Below are positions 20,001 to 27,841 of a stretch of DNA of 64,000 nucleotides, piece after piece. The DNA is taken from contig NZ_JAJQVM010000024.1 in NCBI RefSeq assembly GCF_021234875.1, positions 32,681 to 96,680 of the forward strand, written 5' to 3'. Made by a program: the position numbers and the translations under genes. Position 1 is the stretch's first letter. Each line of letters starts with the position of its first letter. This DNA is from Marinibactrum halimedae (GTDB taxonomy: Bacteria > Pseudomonadota > Gammaproteobacteria > Pseudomonadales > Cellvibrionaceae). A model generated the notes under the pieces. That model saw only the letters and a program-made list of their open reading frames with translations, had not been told where the DNA came from and ran no database searches.

Positions 20001-20719
20001 ATAGGGCCTGTGCTCGCCGTATCCCATAACAAAATAGAGGCAAAAATTGCCAACAATACCAATGCGATCAGTTTTACGACGGATTCAAACGCCACCACAC
20101 TCATCAAGCCTGCATGATACCCCGACATTTCAAGACGCCGAATTCCAAACAGTAATGAAAAGCCCACCATTATAATGGCAATGACCAAGCCACTATCCCA
20201 ACTTAAAACACCGGTTTCTATATTCTTTACCGTATCATTGAGCATATACCCACTTATCGATGCGGTATCTGGCGTGTAAAAAAGTAATAATTGAAGCGTA
20301 TCTGTTACCGCTTTTATTTGAAGAGCAATATAAGGTGTCGTGGCCGCTAGCATAATCAACGTTACGGTTGTTGCGACTCCTCGGCGTTTGCCATATCGAG
20401 CCGCCAAAAAATCGGCTATCGATCGCGTATTTTCCTGCTTACACAGTGCCGTAATACGCTTTAATAAACCTTGTCCAAAAATAAATAAAAGCGCCGGCCC
20501 TAACAAAATCGGTAAAAATGCCAATCCATCTCTGGAAGCCGTTCCCACTAAACCGTAAAAAGTCCAAGAAGTGCAATATACCCCAACGGCAAATGCATAA
20601 ATAAGCGGATGCCTCGTCCAGCTGTTTGGTAAAAATTGATCTCGATCCCCTAGGCGTGCAACGTAAAACAGCACTCCCAAATACATCAACATGACAACAA
20701 CCAATATGGAGATAGACAT
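17048..20719 (-). CDS. crbS: Transporter-fused hybrid histidine kinase, CrbS/MxtR-like
   Basis: 1223 residues. The N-terminal half (to about residue 600) is a sodium/solute symporter fold with about 13 membrane helices, beginning with the CTSWTFYG segment typical of this kinase class. Then a PAS domain (about 705-815), a coiled coil, a HisKA domain with phospho-His H859 in ASHDILQPL, an ATPase domain (NLLSNAVKYT, DTGSGI) and a C-terminal receiver with D1141 in LLMDWQL. This is the CrbS/CbrA-class architecture. Position next to crbR, acs and a symporter marks it as the acetate-switch sensor. Whether the transporter half moves a solute or only senses it is unknown. An unusual Thr/Ser/Val-rich insertion (about residues 230-270) sits between helices. 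It is divergent from the DUF4212 gene. Confidence 0.92.
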   Translation of the reverse strand: MSISILVVVMLMYLGVLFYVARLGDRDQFLPNSWTRHPLIYAFAVGVYCTSWTFYGLVGTASRDGLAFLPILLGPALLFIFGQGLLKRITALCKQENTRSIADFLAARYGKRRGVATTVTLIMLAATTPYIALQIKAVTDTLQLLLFYTPDTASISGYMLNDTVKNIETGVLSWDSGLVIAIIMVGFSLLFGIRRLEMSGYHAGLMSVVAFESVVKLIALVLLAIFASILLWDTASTGPIVTSSMATSPMVTSSVSGTIPSGTVAPIEGAATIGTDFSALALPQSMLRFVSETALAAMAFLCLPRMFHITFVENLSPAHTKAALRIFPVYLVVFSVCIIILAQAGNTLLSGYGLAGDTYVLALPLVFDRPILAIIAFVGGFSAATAMIIVATVTLSHMLSNDVILPLLIVRRRRKVAKNPDKSGRPTDFSRALIASRRLTVVLVVGAAYAYQHQLADNTALTEIGLTAFALIVQLAPALLFGLLSDKGNANGVYAGLITGCGFWMFTLLTPLFASHTHTMGSVMAEGLFGLSWLKPDSLFYLSYGDSFTRSVSLSLAANVLAYWVFSIIGKTHLSDDIQARAFRYQSREGLVLPGRALLKIKDLRVLLNQFLGESATEQLFLRHVGSKNKKHGAVLNKKSEANPVLMDAAEHALAGVVGVASSRTLLSALASGEQLRVADVVNMFEETARALRFNQDMIMAAFESIGSGISVVNQDFNVVTWNRRYEQMFDYPAGYLKVGTPVADVVRFNAERGKLGPGTIEEHVQRRLTLMRSGTSYRVVRHHEEKVIEIKGQPLPGGGYVTTYDDITEFIDAQKKLKQTNLYLEQRVQERTAELEDARKQAEQANRSKSRFVALASHDILQPLNAASLYTNVLLEQAQLNNSENQEMIKYLNGAISASETIISTLLETAKLDTGEITPDVQFVPLEPLFSGLVNEFQLQANEGVRIRWVKTRVVVKSDPRYLRRIVQNLLSNAVKYTRSGKILIGCRRKGSRVAICVLDTGSGIHPDEQAQIFEDFYRSRHHKDIQGIGLGLAVANRFSQLLDHSIHLTSEPGRGSQFQVCAERAYQQDYIEAAEPVCQPIQEGLKGKRVFYVDDDNQNLQALATLLNSWGVDCQTYNNEDEACAYAQSNPPPDMLLMDWQLNEHSDGIQLGKKLLNIWKQKPSQGSKIVVKNDGIPIPVCLVSASPDPNLPCLANAHGFDFLRKPIKPGKLRAILEHRVH

Positions 20720-20851
20720 AGTGCAGCGTTAATCCAGTTTTCCGCTATTGTTAAACAGTAGGCTCACCCTTTCTTTTCTCTCAAAAGAATACTCTTAGCG
20801 ATGCCTCTTTTTTACTCGTTATGACTCATTTTAACTATCAGTATAAGAGTA

Positions 20852-20875
20852 TCGACCATGGTCGACTGTTAGACC
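20852..20875. promoter_or_regulatory. Palindrome and TTAGACC box upstream of DUF4212-symporter genes
   Basis: TCGACCATGGTCGA at 20852-20865 is a perfect 14-bp palindrome, and TTAGACC follows at 20869-20875, forming GGTC-N8-GACC with it. It lies 69 bases before the start of the small subunit gene and 133 before crbS. The box recurs in the acs control region. Confidence 0.5.
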
Positions 20876-20943
20876 AAAGTAGAAAAGCTTCGCTCATCAT
20901 GCGTTGCTAGTGTAGAGAAGTTACCCACAATAGGAGTTATTCC

Positions 20944-21210
20944 ATGTCTGATAAAACTCAACACAATAAATACTGGCAGGAAAACCTTAAAATCATTGTT
21001 CCCCTCATGGTTGTTTGGTTCGTCGTTTCTTTTGGATGCGGCATCATCTTTGTTGATGAACTCAATAACATTCGTCTTGGAGGCTATAAGCTCGGCTTTT
21101 GGTTTGCACAACAGGGGTCAATTTATTGCTTTGTCTTACTAATTTATATCTATACCAAGCAGATGGCCAAGCTGGATAAAAAGTATTCTCTTGACGATGA
21201 CAACCAATAG
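20944..21210 (+). CDS. DUF4212 small subunit of a Na+/solute symporter
   Basis: 88 residues with two membrane helices (about 15-37 and 53-75). The motif HNKYWQENLKIIVPLMVVWF and the segment GFWFAQQGSIYCFVLLIYIY are typical of DUF4212, found as a small partner ahead of SSS-family transporters (the VC_2705 pair). An AGGAG site precedes the ATG. It ends 9 bases before the large subunit, which shares a similar ribosome site, so the two are certainly cotranscribed. Its function is probably in stability or coupling of the large subunit. It is divergent from crbS. Confidence 0.92.
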   Translation: MSDKTQHNKYWQENLKIIVPLMVVWFVVSFGCGIIFVDELNNIRLGGYKLGFWFAQQGSIYCFVLLIYIYTKQMAKLDKKYSLDDDNQ

Positions 21211-21219
21211 GAGACCACA

Positions 21220-22950
21220 ATGGAACTACAAACACTGACTTATCTTGTCGTAGGCTTCACTTTTGCGGTCTATATTGGCATTGCTATCTGGGCCCGAGCG
21301 GGTTCAACCTCTGAATTTTACGTTGCCGGTGGTGGTGTTAACCCTGTAGCTAATGGTATGGCTACCGCTGCCGACTGGATGTCAGCGGCCTCCTTCATCA
21401 GTATGGCTGGTCTCATCGCATTCTTAGGTTATGGTGGATCCGTCTTTTTAATGGGGTGGACAGGTGGCTATGTCTTGCTTGCTTTGCTTTTGGCCCCTTA
21501 CCTTAGAAAATTTGGCAAATTCACAGTGCCAGAATTTATTGGTGATCGCTTCTATTCCCGAACGGCACGTATCGTTGCTGTCTTATGTTTAATTTTAGCA
21601 TCGGTCACCTATGTGATTGGACAGATGAAGGGCGTTGGCGTTGCGTTTTCACGCTTCTTAGAAGTGCAATATGAAGTGGGGCTATTGATCGGCATGGCAA
21701 TTGTTTTTGTCTACGCCGTACTGGGGGGAATGAAAGGCATTACCTACACTCAAATTGCCCAATACTGTGTCCTCATTATGGCCTACACCATTCCGGCGAT
21801 TTTCATTTCTCTGAATCTAACGGGCAACCCTTTTCCGCAATTGGGGCTAGGCTCCACCATGGCCGGAACCGACACTTTTCTCTTAGATAAGTTAGATCAA
21901 ATGGTGGTCGAACTGGGTTTTGATCAATACACCACAAGCGCCAGATTAAGTCACCTGAATATGTTTGCCTACACCATGTCACTGATGATCGGTACAGCAG
22001 GCTTGCCTCATGTCATTATTCGGTTTTTCACTGTGCCTAAGGTGAGCGATGCAAGAAGATCAGCAGGCTGGGCATTAATCTTTATCGCCATTCTCTACAC
22101 CACCGCACCTGCGGTAGCCGGAATGGCAAGATTAAATCTCATGAACACCATTGAACCCAGCCCTGGCAACTACTTAGCCTATGACGAGCGGCCTACTTGG
22201 TTTTCAAATTGGGAACAGACTGGGTTATTAAAGTACGAAGATAAAAATGGAGATGGACTCATCCAATACAGTGCGGATAACAATACCAACGAAATGGTAA
22301 AAATTGACCGCGATATTATGGTATTGGCTAATCCAGAGATTGCACGCTTACCTAACTGGGTCATCGCACTTGTTGCGGCAGGCGGGCTAGCAGCGGCATT
22401 ATCAACAGCAGCCGGGTTATTACTGGCCATTTCTTCTGCCATATCTCATGATTTGCTCAAAGGCATTCTCAAGCCGGATATCTCTGAGAAGCAAGAGCTA
22501 AACGCCAGCCGGGTGGCGATGGCAGGGGCGATTGGAGTGGCTGGGTATCTCGGCTTTAATCCACCCGATTTTGCCGCCGGTACCGTTGCCATTGCTTTTG
22601 GCCTTGCCGCATCCTCTATATTCCCGGCACTGATGATGGGAATATTCAGTAAGAGAGTCAATAAACAAGGCGCGGTTGCGGGGATGATTGTGGGTATTAC
22701 CGTTACCTTACTTTATGTATTCCAACATTTAGGCATTATGTTTATTCCTGGCACCAGCTTCTTAGGTGGCTTGGAGCCAAACTGGTTCTTAGGAATTGAG
22801 CCAAATGCCTTTGGTGCGATTGGTGCGATTGTTAACTTCGCCGTTGCGATCGGTGTTTCTCAATTTACAGAAGAACCACCAAAGCATGTTCGCGACTTGG
22901 TAGAAAATATTCGTATTCCATCGGGTGCCAGTGAGGCCGTTGGCCACTAA
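21220..22950 (+). CDS. Sodium:solute symporter large subunit (VC_2705/ActP-like), probable acetate or monocarboxylate uptake
   Basis: 576 residues with about 13 membrane helices of the SSS family. FYVAGGGVNPVANGMATAADW and SAASFISMAGLIAFLGYGG near residues 30-75 match the ActP class of carboxylate carriers. Between helices near residues 330-360 lies a hydrophilic loop with an EF-hand-like DKNGDGLIQY, which is common in this subgroup. The pairing with DUF4212 rather than DUF485 places it in the VC_2705 subgroup instead of true ActP. Genomic position with acs and the CrbS/R pair suggests acetate, but lactate or other short acids remain possible. A ribosome site ATAGGAGA is present. Confidence 0.9.
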   Translation: MELQTLTYLVVGFTFAVYIGIAIWARAGSTSEFYVAGGGVNPVANGMATAADWMSAASFISMAGLIAFLGYGGSVFLMGWTGGYVLLALLLAPYLRKFGKFTVPEFIGDRFYSRTARIVAVLCLILASVTYVIGQMKGVGVAFSRFLEVQYEVGLLIGMAIVFVYAVLGGMKGITYTQIAQYCVLIMAYTIPAIFISLNLTGNPFPQLGLGSTMAGTDTFLLDKLDQMVVELGFDQYTTSARLSHLNMFAYTMSLMIGTAGLPHVIIRFFTVPKVSDARRSAGWALIFIAILYTTAPAVAGMARLNLMNTIEPSPGNYLAYDERPTWFSNWEQTGLLKYEDKNGDGLIQYSADNNTNEMVKIDRDIMVLANPEIARLPNWVIALVAAGGLAAALSTAAGLLLAISSAISHDLLKGILKPDISEKQELNASRVAMAGAIGVAGYLGFNPPDFAAGTVAIAFGLAASSIFPALMMGIFSKRVNKQGAVAGMIVGITVTLLYVFQHLGIMFIPGTSFLGGLEPNWFLGIEPNAFGAIGAIVNFAVAIGVSQFTEEPPKHVRDLVENIRIPSGASEAVGH

Positions 22951-22980
22951 AACACCTTTATAGGAATCACGATACCAAAT

Positions 22981-23023
22981 TGTACTTGGCTAGAGAACAA
23001 TTTAGATTCTCCAGCCAAGTACA
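22981..23023. repeat. 11-bp inverted repeat after the symporter operon
   Basis: TGTACTTGGCT at 22981-22991 is complementary to AGCCAAGTACA at 23013-23023, and the stem can extend through AGAGAA/TTCTC with one bulge. GGGGTTTAAG follows, so the T-run is poor. It is probably the symporter terminator. Confidence 0.55.
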
Positions 23024-23077
23024 GGGGTTTAAGAACAACAATATTCGCTTTGCGATAGGTTTTTTGGGAGTTGAAAA

Positions 23078-23572
23078 ATGCTTGGCAATAAACACCTAAC
23101 AATGGCATTTCTAATTGCCCCGGTACTGGGCATCATGGGTTGGTATGCTGTAGATTACTTTGTCGCGCCGCCGCCCCAAAAAGCACAAAGTGGTGAAGCT
23201 TATGAATTAATGGCACATTCAAAATGCCGTTATACCAGCGGAGTTTGCTTACTGGAAAATGGTGATATCAAAGTCAGCCTGCGACCAACGAATGAAAAAA
23301 AGCACCTTGTACTTGAGGGCTTATTGCCTATAGAAGGGGCAAGAATACAGTGGCTTCATAAAACCGGTGAGCCCATTGATGAAGCCGTGTTCATCCCGTT
23401 ATCAAAAAATGAATACACCGATGATAGTGAAGAAGGTGTAGTAAAATACGTGGCTGAACTTCCATCCGGAGCAAATGATGCTCAAGCGTTTCGTTTTGCC
23501 ATGACCATTGCCGGCACTCACTACTACGCCGAAAGTACGACTTTATTCATGGAAAGGCAGTACTTTCAATAA
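23078..23572 (+). CDS. Hypothetical membrane-anchored protein
   Basis: 164 residues that I do not recognise by name. One N-terminal hydrophobic helix (about residues 8-27) is followed by a predicted periplasmic domain of beta character with two cysteines (CRYTSGVC near residues 50-57) that could form a small disulfide loop. The ribosome site GGGAG precedes the ATG. It is downstream of the symporter genes on the same strand, beyond an inverted repeat, and upstream of the convergent rsmJ. The layout (anchor, Cys pair, Ig-like strand pattern) resembles uncharacterised gammaproteobacterial proteins. No catalytic motif is seen. Confidence 0.75.
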   Translation: MLGNKHLTMAFLIAPVLGIMGWYAVDYFVAPPPQKAQSGEAYELMAHSKCRYTSGVCLLENGDIKVSLRPTNEKKHLVLEGLLPIEGARIQWLHKTGEPIDEAVFIPLSKNEYTDDSEEGVVKYVAELPSGANDAQAFRFAMTIAGTHYYAESTTLFMERQYFQ

Positions 23573-23671
23573 TCACTCAAAACAATAATCACTCAAAAAA
23601 ATAAAAATAGACGAGAAAGATTAAATTACAACTTCTAGCTATTCACAATGTCACGCTATTCATTGTTTGAC

Positions 23672-24574
23672 TCACAACGGCAACTTAGCAATCGTATACA
23701 CATCAAAGCGACTCGATTTTCCTGCAATTTGATGGGAGGGAGTTTGCTCCCCAAGAAAAGGGGCTTTTTTAGGTCGCTTTACCACTACTCGGTATTTCGC
23801 TAACTCTATTGCAACGGATAACAAGTTATTGGCATCTTCATCTTTACCAATAATTTTTTGAAAAACCTGCATTTCTTTTTTTACCGCCGCACTGCTATTT
23901 TTCTCTGGGAACATCGGGTCTAAAAAAACAACATCAGGCGGTTCTTTAATACTTTGATTGACTTCCTGTAGCCATCGGTGCATCAACTTACTACTATCTC
24001 CCGGTATCAACGTGATTCGCTCGATAATATTAGTCAACTCAAAATTATCTGTATTACGTGCACGACTCAAGCCATCTTCGATTAACTGCTGTACAACTTT
24101 AGAACGCTCCATTAATGTCATTCGACACCCTAAACCTGCCAACACAAATGCATCACCGGCCAGCCCTGCCGTTGCATCCAACACATGAGGCCGGAATTGT
24201 TTTTTTACACCCACGGCCTTAGCCACCATTTGCCCCGTACCTCCACCATGTAATCGGCGGTGGTTAGCGGCTCCTCCAACAAAATCAACCCTGATGGAAC
24301 CCGGTGATTTTTTACCTACTGTGCGTAATAATAAACCTTCATCGCCTAACACCAAATATACTGCACCTTCTTCTAGGCTCTGTACGCTTTGCAGTACCCG
24401 CCCACCCACCGCTGAAGCCACCAATTCAGCTTTCTCTATAAGAGCATCACTGGGTTCTGGTGTTGAGAGAATAACGTCGATTTTTTCTTTGAAATTTTCC
24501 ATTAGACTGGGAGCTTCATTCTTAATACTTGTCCTGCTCTTGGGTGGTAAAAACACATCACCCATTTCACCCAT
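23672..24574 (-). CDS. rsmJ: 16S rRNA (guanine1516-N2)-methyltransferase
   Basis: 300 residues from the first ATG, 276 from the ATG at 24502; E. coli RsmJ has about 250. The SAM-binding motif DATAGLAGDAFVLAGLGC, the acidic MER, and the catalytic-region FLDPMFPEK followed by VVKRPKKAPF are diagnostic of RsmJ (DUF548), which methylates G1516 of 16S rRNA using S-adenosylmethionine. Neither candidate start has a good ribosome site, so the N-terminus is uncertain by about 24 residues. The first ATG lies 10 bases after the stop of the upstream hypothetical gene, so the two may be translated from one transcript. Confidence 0.93.
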   Translation of the reverse strand: MGEMGDVFLPPKSRTSIKNEAPSLMENFKEKIDVILSTPEPSDALIEKAELVASAVGGRVLQSVQSLEEGAVYLVLGDEGLLLRTVGKKSPGSIRVDFVGGAANHRRLHGGGTGQMVAKAVGVKKQFRPHVLDATAGLAGDAFVLAGLGCRMTLMERSKVVQQLIEDGLSRARNTDNFELTNIIERITLIPGDSSKLMHRWLQEVNQSIKEPPDVVFLDPMFPEKNSSAAVKKEMQVFQKIIGKDEDANNLLSVAIELAKYRVVVKRPKKAPFLGEQTPSHQIAGKSSRFDVYTIAKLPL

Positions 24575-24584
24575 TTACACCGCA

Positions 24585-25184
24585 TTAATTCACCACTGGC
24601 GTATTGTCACTGTTTACAGTGTCAGAATTGCTTTCTTCACTTGATACAACAATGCCACTGAAGAGTTGTGCCGCTTGACCCATGGTTAGAATATCTTGGC
24701 AGTTCTCTACCACCAGAGCATTAGACGAATTATAGGAAGCAAAAATAACATACCGACTATTTTTGACTAACGACTTATCGCAAGACGTGTAAGGCACTTC
24801 TAACCAAAAGTGTTGTTCTTGATTTCCCTTCCATATTAACTCTGGAAACAAATGATAATTCGTTCCGCTGGAAGCATACACGCCCGAACGGGACAACGAG
24901 ACATCTACTAATTCCTTCGCTTCACGCACCAGCACCTGTTCCACCACATCCACATCTGAAAAACGTTTCTCATAAAATTGTTGAAATTTAATACGGTTTT
25001 CTTCTCTCTCAGATGAAGAGCTTTCTAAGGCTGGCGGTGTGGTCAACGTAGGTTTAGATTCATCTGCATACAGCCAAGGGGACACCAACAATAAGAGAAT
25101 ACCAAAAACAGACCAAACACATCGCCAACAACGCCCCGCCATGTGTGTACTCACCCTATTATCTTTGTTATTTTTTTGACTCAT
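24585..25184 (-). CDS. Hypothetical exported protein upstream of rsmJ
   Basis: About 199 residues from the ATG at 25184; an ATG at 25259 in frame adds 25 residues without a ribosome site. A hydrophobic segment (VFGILLLLVSPWLYA, about residues 25-40) followed by ADES looks like a signal peptide, so the mature part is predicted periplasmic. The mature part begins with a Ser/Thr/Glu-rich stretch and then a helical region, and contains two cysteines (TSCDKS and ENCQD) that could pair. I do not recognise a family. It is followed at once by rsmJ on the same strand. Confidence 0.7.
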   Translation of the reverse strand: MSQKNNKDNRVSTHMAGRCWRCVWSVFGILLLLVSPWLYADESKPTLTTPPALESSSSEREENRIKFQQFYEKRFSDVDVVEQVLVREAKELVDVSLSRSGVYASSGTNYHLFPELIWKGNQEQHFWLEVPYTSCDKSLVKNSRYVIFASYNSSNALVVENCQDILTMGQAAQLFSGIVVSSEESNSDTVNSDNTPVVN

Positions 25185-25537
25185 ACCCAAACCGTCATCA
25201 TTGCTACTTATTTTCAATACCCCTTTCTTTCTGACTAAAAAACAAGCAAAAATAAACATTGGGGCAAGCCATACTTAGGCACCAACCATATCATGGTTAG
25301 CGTAGCAATGGATCAAAGAGGTGCTTTCTTAATATCTAATTAAATACAGCGGACATTAAATCTCGTCGACATGACCAGATGCAAGAAGGAAAAAACAGAT
25401 AAGGTAAAAACGAGACAATAAACTCGATCATAAAGGCAGAGGGAAAAGTAAAGATACCTTGAGAAAAATCACTTAATGCTCCCAAGGTACTCTACTTGTG
25501 ACATCAGAAGATCACAAAAATAAGCACTTTTTTAAGC

Positions 25538-26185
25538 TTATAATGGCAGCAATTCGAGTTCTACACGACGGTTGGCTGAGCGGCCAGATGATGTACTGTT
25601 ACTGGCTACAGGGTAGCGAGGACCATAACCTGCCGCTTGAATACGGCCCGACTTAATTTGCTTATTCACCAAATAGCCACGAACCGATTCTGCACGCTGC
25701 TCACTCAATGTTTGGTTTGTACTTAAGCTTCCTGTGGAATCGGTATGGCCTGCAACTTTAATTGCGGTTTGATCAAATTCCACCAATACCAAGGCAACAG
25801 AATCAAGCACGTTATAAAATTGCGGACGGATATTATATTGCCCGGTATTAAAAGTAATGTTACCTGGCATAACCAAACGAATGTTGTCACCTTCACGCTG
25901 AACTTGAACACCACTACCGGCCAATCGTTCGCGTAAGGCCGCTTCTTGTCGATCCATGTAGTAACCAATACCACCCCCTACTGCACCGCCGGCTACCGCC
26001 CCAGCTAACGCTCCCTTTCCACGATCATCTTTATTGGCTGCCGCACCAAGAACTGCACCGGCGATAGCCCCAATACCTGCCCCTTTTGCAGTGTTACTGG
26101 TTTTTTGCTGTCCAGTATAAGGGTCAATACTGGTACAACCCACCGCAACTGCCATCGCACTCACCAATGCTAACTTCTTGATCAT
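25538..26185 (-). CDS. OmpA-family lipoprotein with glycine zipper (YiaD-like)
   Basis: 215 residues. A lipoprotein signal ends in the lipobox AVGC (C17), predicting an acylated protein at the outer membrane. Then a glycine-zipper region (GAGIGAIAGAVLGAAA and GALAGAVAGGAVGGGIG) that can insert in membranes, and a C-terminal OmpA peptidoglycan-binding domain with VAGHTDSTGS and NRRVELEL. This is the YiaD architecture. GGAG lies six bases before the ATG at 26185, the chosen start; ATGs at 26191 and 26221 are in frame but give a poorer signal. The 5' region (up to 26616) is long and has hairpins. It probably helps tether the outer membrane to the cell wall. Confidence 0.93.
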   Translation of the reverse strand: MIKKLALVSAMAVAVGCTSIDPYTGQQKTSNTAKGAGIGAIAGAVLGAAANKDDRGKGALAGAVAGGAVGGGIGYYMDRQEAALRERLAGSGVQVQREGDNIRLVMPGNITFNTGQYNIRPQFYNVLDSVALVLVEFDQTAIKVAGHTDSTGSLSTNQTLSEQRAESVRGYLVNKQIKSGRIQAAGYGPRYPVASNSTSSGRSANRRVELELLPL

Positions 26186-26616
26186 GTTCATCTCCACTTT
26201 TTCTCTAACCGGAATTTTCAACCACCTTGAGCTTACTGTGCTTACTCCGGAATCACTGTTCTAATGTAATTGGACTCTTTTTGGCCATTTTTTATTCAAC
26301 CACTGCCCACAATAACCTTTCAGGGTTTCAGCTGCTCAAAAGCAGCCGAACTCTTAACCTTTTCCAATAAGGTAACCAGGGCCCGATGACCACTAGCTGA
26401 ACGACCAACTGAATTCTATGCCCTCACTGTAGGAGTTTCACTGTCTTTTTGAGAAGAAAACAAAGAATTGAGTAGCAATTATGAATCGTTTGTTTATTCA
26501 GCAATATTATGTACAAATAAAAAAGGCTTGTTGATCTACGCAGTGCTGATCACAATCCTTCTCTCAAGAAAACGTTACAAACCGTTGTTACAACTTATTG
26601 GAAGCCTATCGAGAAA
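26186..26616. other. Long divergent leader region between OmpA-like and LRR genes
   Basis: No gene is seen. Two hairpins are visible: GCTGCT/AGCAGC at 26331-26346 and a stem around ACCTT/AAGGT at 26353-26377, both in the likely 5' leader of the OmpA-like gene (- strand). I compared it with known riboswitch cores and found no match. Confidence 0.45.
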
Positions 26617-27135
26617 ATGTGTATCGCAAAACGTTCAAACATGATGATGTTAATCTTAATGGTCTTGTTCAACCTCACCGGTTGTGAGGGTTATCAATGG
26701 CAAGTCAATGACAGAGCTGTTTATACACCGCCATCAACATTAATTGACATTCAAGCAACAGACTTCGCCTTACGAGCGTGTATTGATCAAACCATAAAAG
26801 ATCAAAACATTACCTCAGCAAATCAACTCACCACTCTTATCTGTACGAATGCAGGCATCGTCTCTATAGAAGGGCTCAACCAATTTAATCAGTTAGAACA
26901 AGTTAATCTTGCCAATAACACCATCAGTTCTGTTTCAGGTCTGATTGGAATGAGCGCAATAGTGAAATTATCGCTGGAAAATAACGATATCAAAGAGATA
27001 CAGCCTTTGTTGGGGCTAATGAAGCTGACATCACTGAATCTTGCCGGCAATAGCGCACTCCCCTGTGAGGGAGTGGCTCAGCTATCGGCTCAAGTTTCTT
27101 CGGTGTATGCACCTGAGCACTGTACTAGGCACTAA
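26617..27135 (+). CDS. Small leucine-rich-repeat lipoprotein
   Basis: 172 residues. A lipobox FNLTGC (C23) follows a hydrophobic stretch. The rest contains a Cys pair region (RACIDQ, LICTNAG) and three to four leucine-rich repeats of the LxxLxxLxLxxNxI type: GLNQFNQLEQVNLANNTI, GLIGMSAIVKLSLENNDI, LLGLMKLTSLNLAGNS, ending in a capping Cys. LRR lipoproteins bind proteins or ligands on the outer membrane; a partner cannot be inferred. The first ATG is kept; ATGs at 26641-26647 are alternatives that still leave a signal. It is convergent with the PilZ gene. Confidence 0.82.
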   Translation: MCIAKRSNMMMLILMVLFNLTGCEGYQWQVNDRAVYTPPSTLIDIQATDFALRACIDQTIKDQNITSANQLTTLICTNAGIVSIEGLNQFNQLEQVNLANNTISSVSGLIGMSAIVKLSLENNDIKEIQPLLGLMKLTSLNLAGNSALPCEGVAQLSAQVSSVYAPEHCTRH

Positions 27136-27160
27136 ACTGAATTAAGCGCTAGGTGACGGC

Positions 27161-27442
27161 TTAAAACTGGACACCCGCGCCAGTAAACATTAAACCAATA
27201 ATGTTTTTATTCTGGTGGCGTACGGTCATTGGCACTGGCTGTTCGTTCACCACACCTGCTACCTTTCGGAAAATGACATTAACGACGGTTCCAACCGGCG
27301 GCTTTACTTCAGTCTCCAGTAATACCGAGGCCCCTCCGTCAGAGATATCTCTCGAATAACCAACAATGGTGCCAAACGCAGCGTGAGTCATCTCTACGCG
27401 AATTGATGTCGGGCGCCTATCAAAACGACGGCGTTCATCCAT
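27161..27442 (-). CDS. PilZ-domain protein
   Basis: 93 residues, a single PilZ domain. The c-di-GMP-binding signatures are present: RRFDRRP at residues 4-10 (the RxxxR motif) and DISDGGAS near residue 33 (the DxSxxG motif), so the protein is likely to bind cyclic di-GMP and act as a small effector. Its target is unknown. A strong TAGGAGG site precedes the ATG. It is on its own, convergent with the LRR lipoprotein gene, and not next to a diguanylate cyclase. Confidence 0.9.
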   Translation of the reverse strand: MDERRRFDRRPTSIRVEMTHAAFGTIVGYSRDISDGGASVLLETEVKPPVGTVVNVIFRKVAGVVNEQPVPMTVRHQNKNIIGLMFTGAGVQF

Positions 27443-27497
27443 AGGTGTACCTCCTAACCATTTATTCTTTTCAGTTCTTATCGCTTTTAAGAATATT

Positions 27498-27752
27498 CTA
27501 AATAAAAGCGCTCTTCACTCTTGGCGATGAATTTAATATAGCTGCAATTTCTATCTTTGGTTTTGAAGTATGCAACCATTCCCAATAGCATTTTCCCATA
27601 TAGCAAGCAGACAAACTGCCGATTAGCACTGATACCCTAATCGGAGTAACCCACAGATTCTGTGGATAAAACTGTGAACAAAATGTAGCCACACCAATAC
27701 AGCACACACCTATACAGCACACACCTATACTGTATTGAAACAAAATGGTCAT
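27498..27752 (-). CDS. Doubtful small ORF with two hydrophobic segments
   Basis: 84 codons with two hydrophobic stretches and a Cys-rich repeat (GVCCIGVCCIG) caused by a 16-base DNA repeat near 27692-27725. There is no ribosome site ahead of the ATG and I recognise no family. It may be an artefact of the repeat. Confidence 0.2.
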   Translation of the reverse strand: MTILFQYSIGVCCIGVCCIGVATFCSQFYPQNLWVTPIRVSVLIGSLSACYMGKCYWEWLHTSKPKIEIAAILNSSPRVKSAFI

Positions 27753-27790
27753 ACAATAATCATTTATAAAATGCTTTAAGTTTCAATATA

Positions 27791-27841
27791 TTATAGAGTG
27801 CTTTTAAAGCACTTTAAGGAGAAATACACTTTATAGAGTGC
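27791..27841. repeat. Direct repeat TTATAGAGTGC x2 with internal palindrome
   Basis: Copies at 27791-27801 and 27831-27841, 40 bases apart (about four helical turns), with palindrome GTGCTTTTAAAGCAC at 27798-27812 overlapping the first copy. The spacing suits a protein binding two helical faces. Confidence 0.5.

Noticed and set aside
25496..25516. CRP-like site TTGTGA...TCACAA
   Set aside because: The half-sites TGTGA and TCACA are 10 bases apart instead of 6, and no gene start lies at the right distance. It is probably part of a 3' hairpin of the OmpA-like gene.
26281..26440. Cyclic di-GMP (GEMM) or other riboswitch in the OmpA-like leader
   Set aside because: The conserved GEMM core bases are absent; only generic hairpins are seen.
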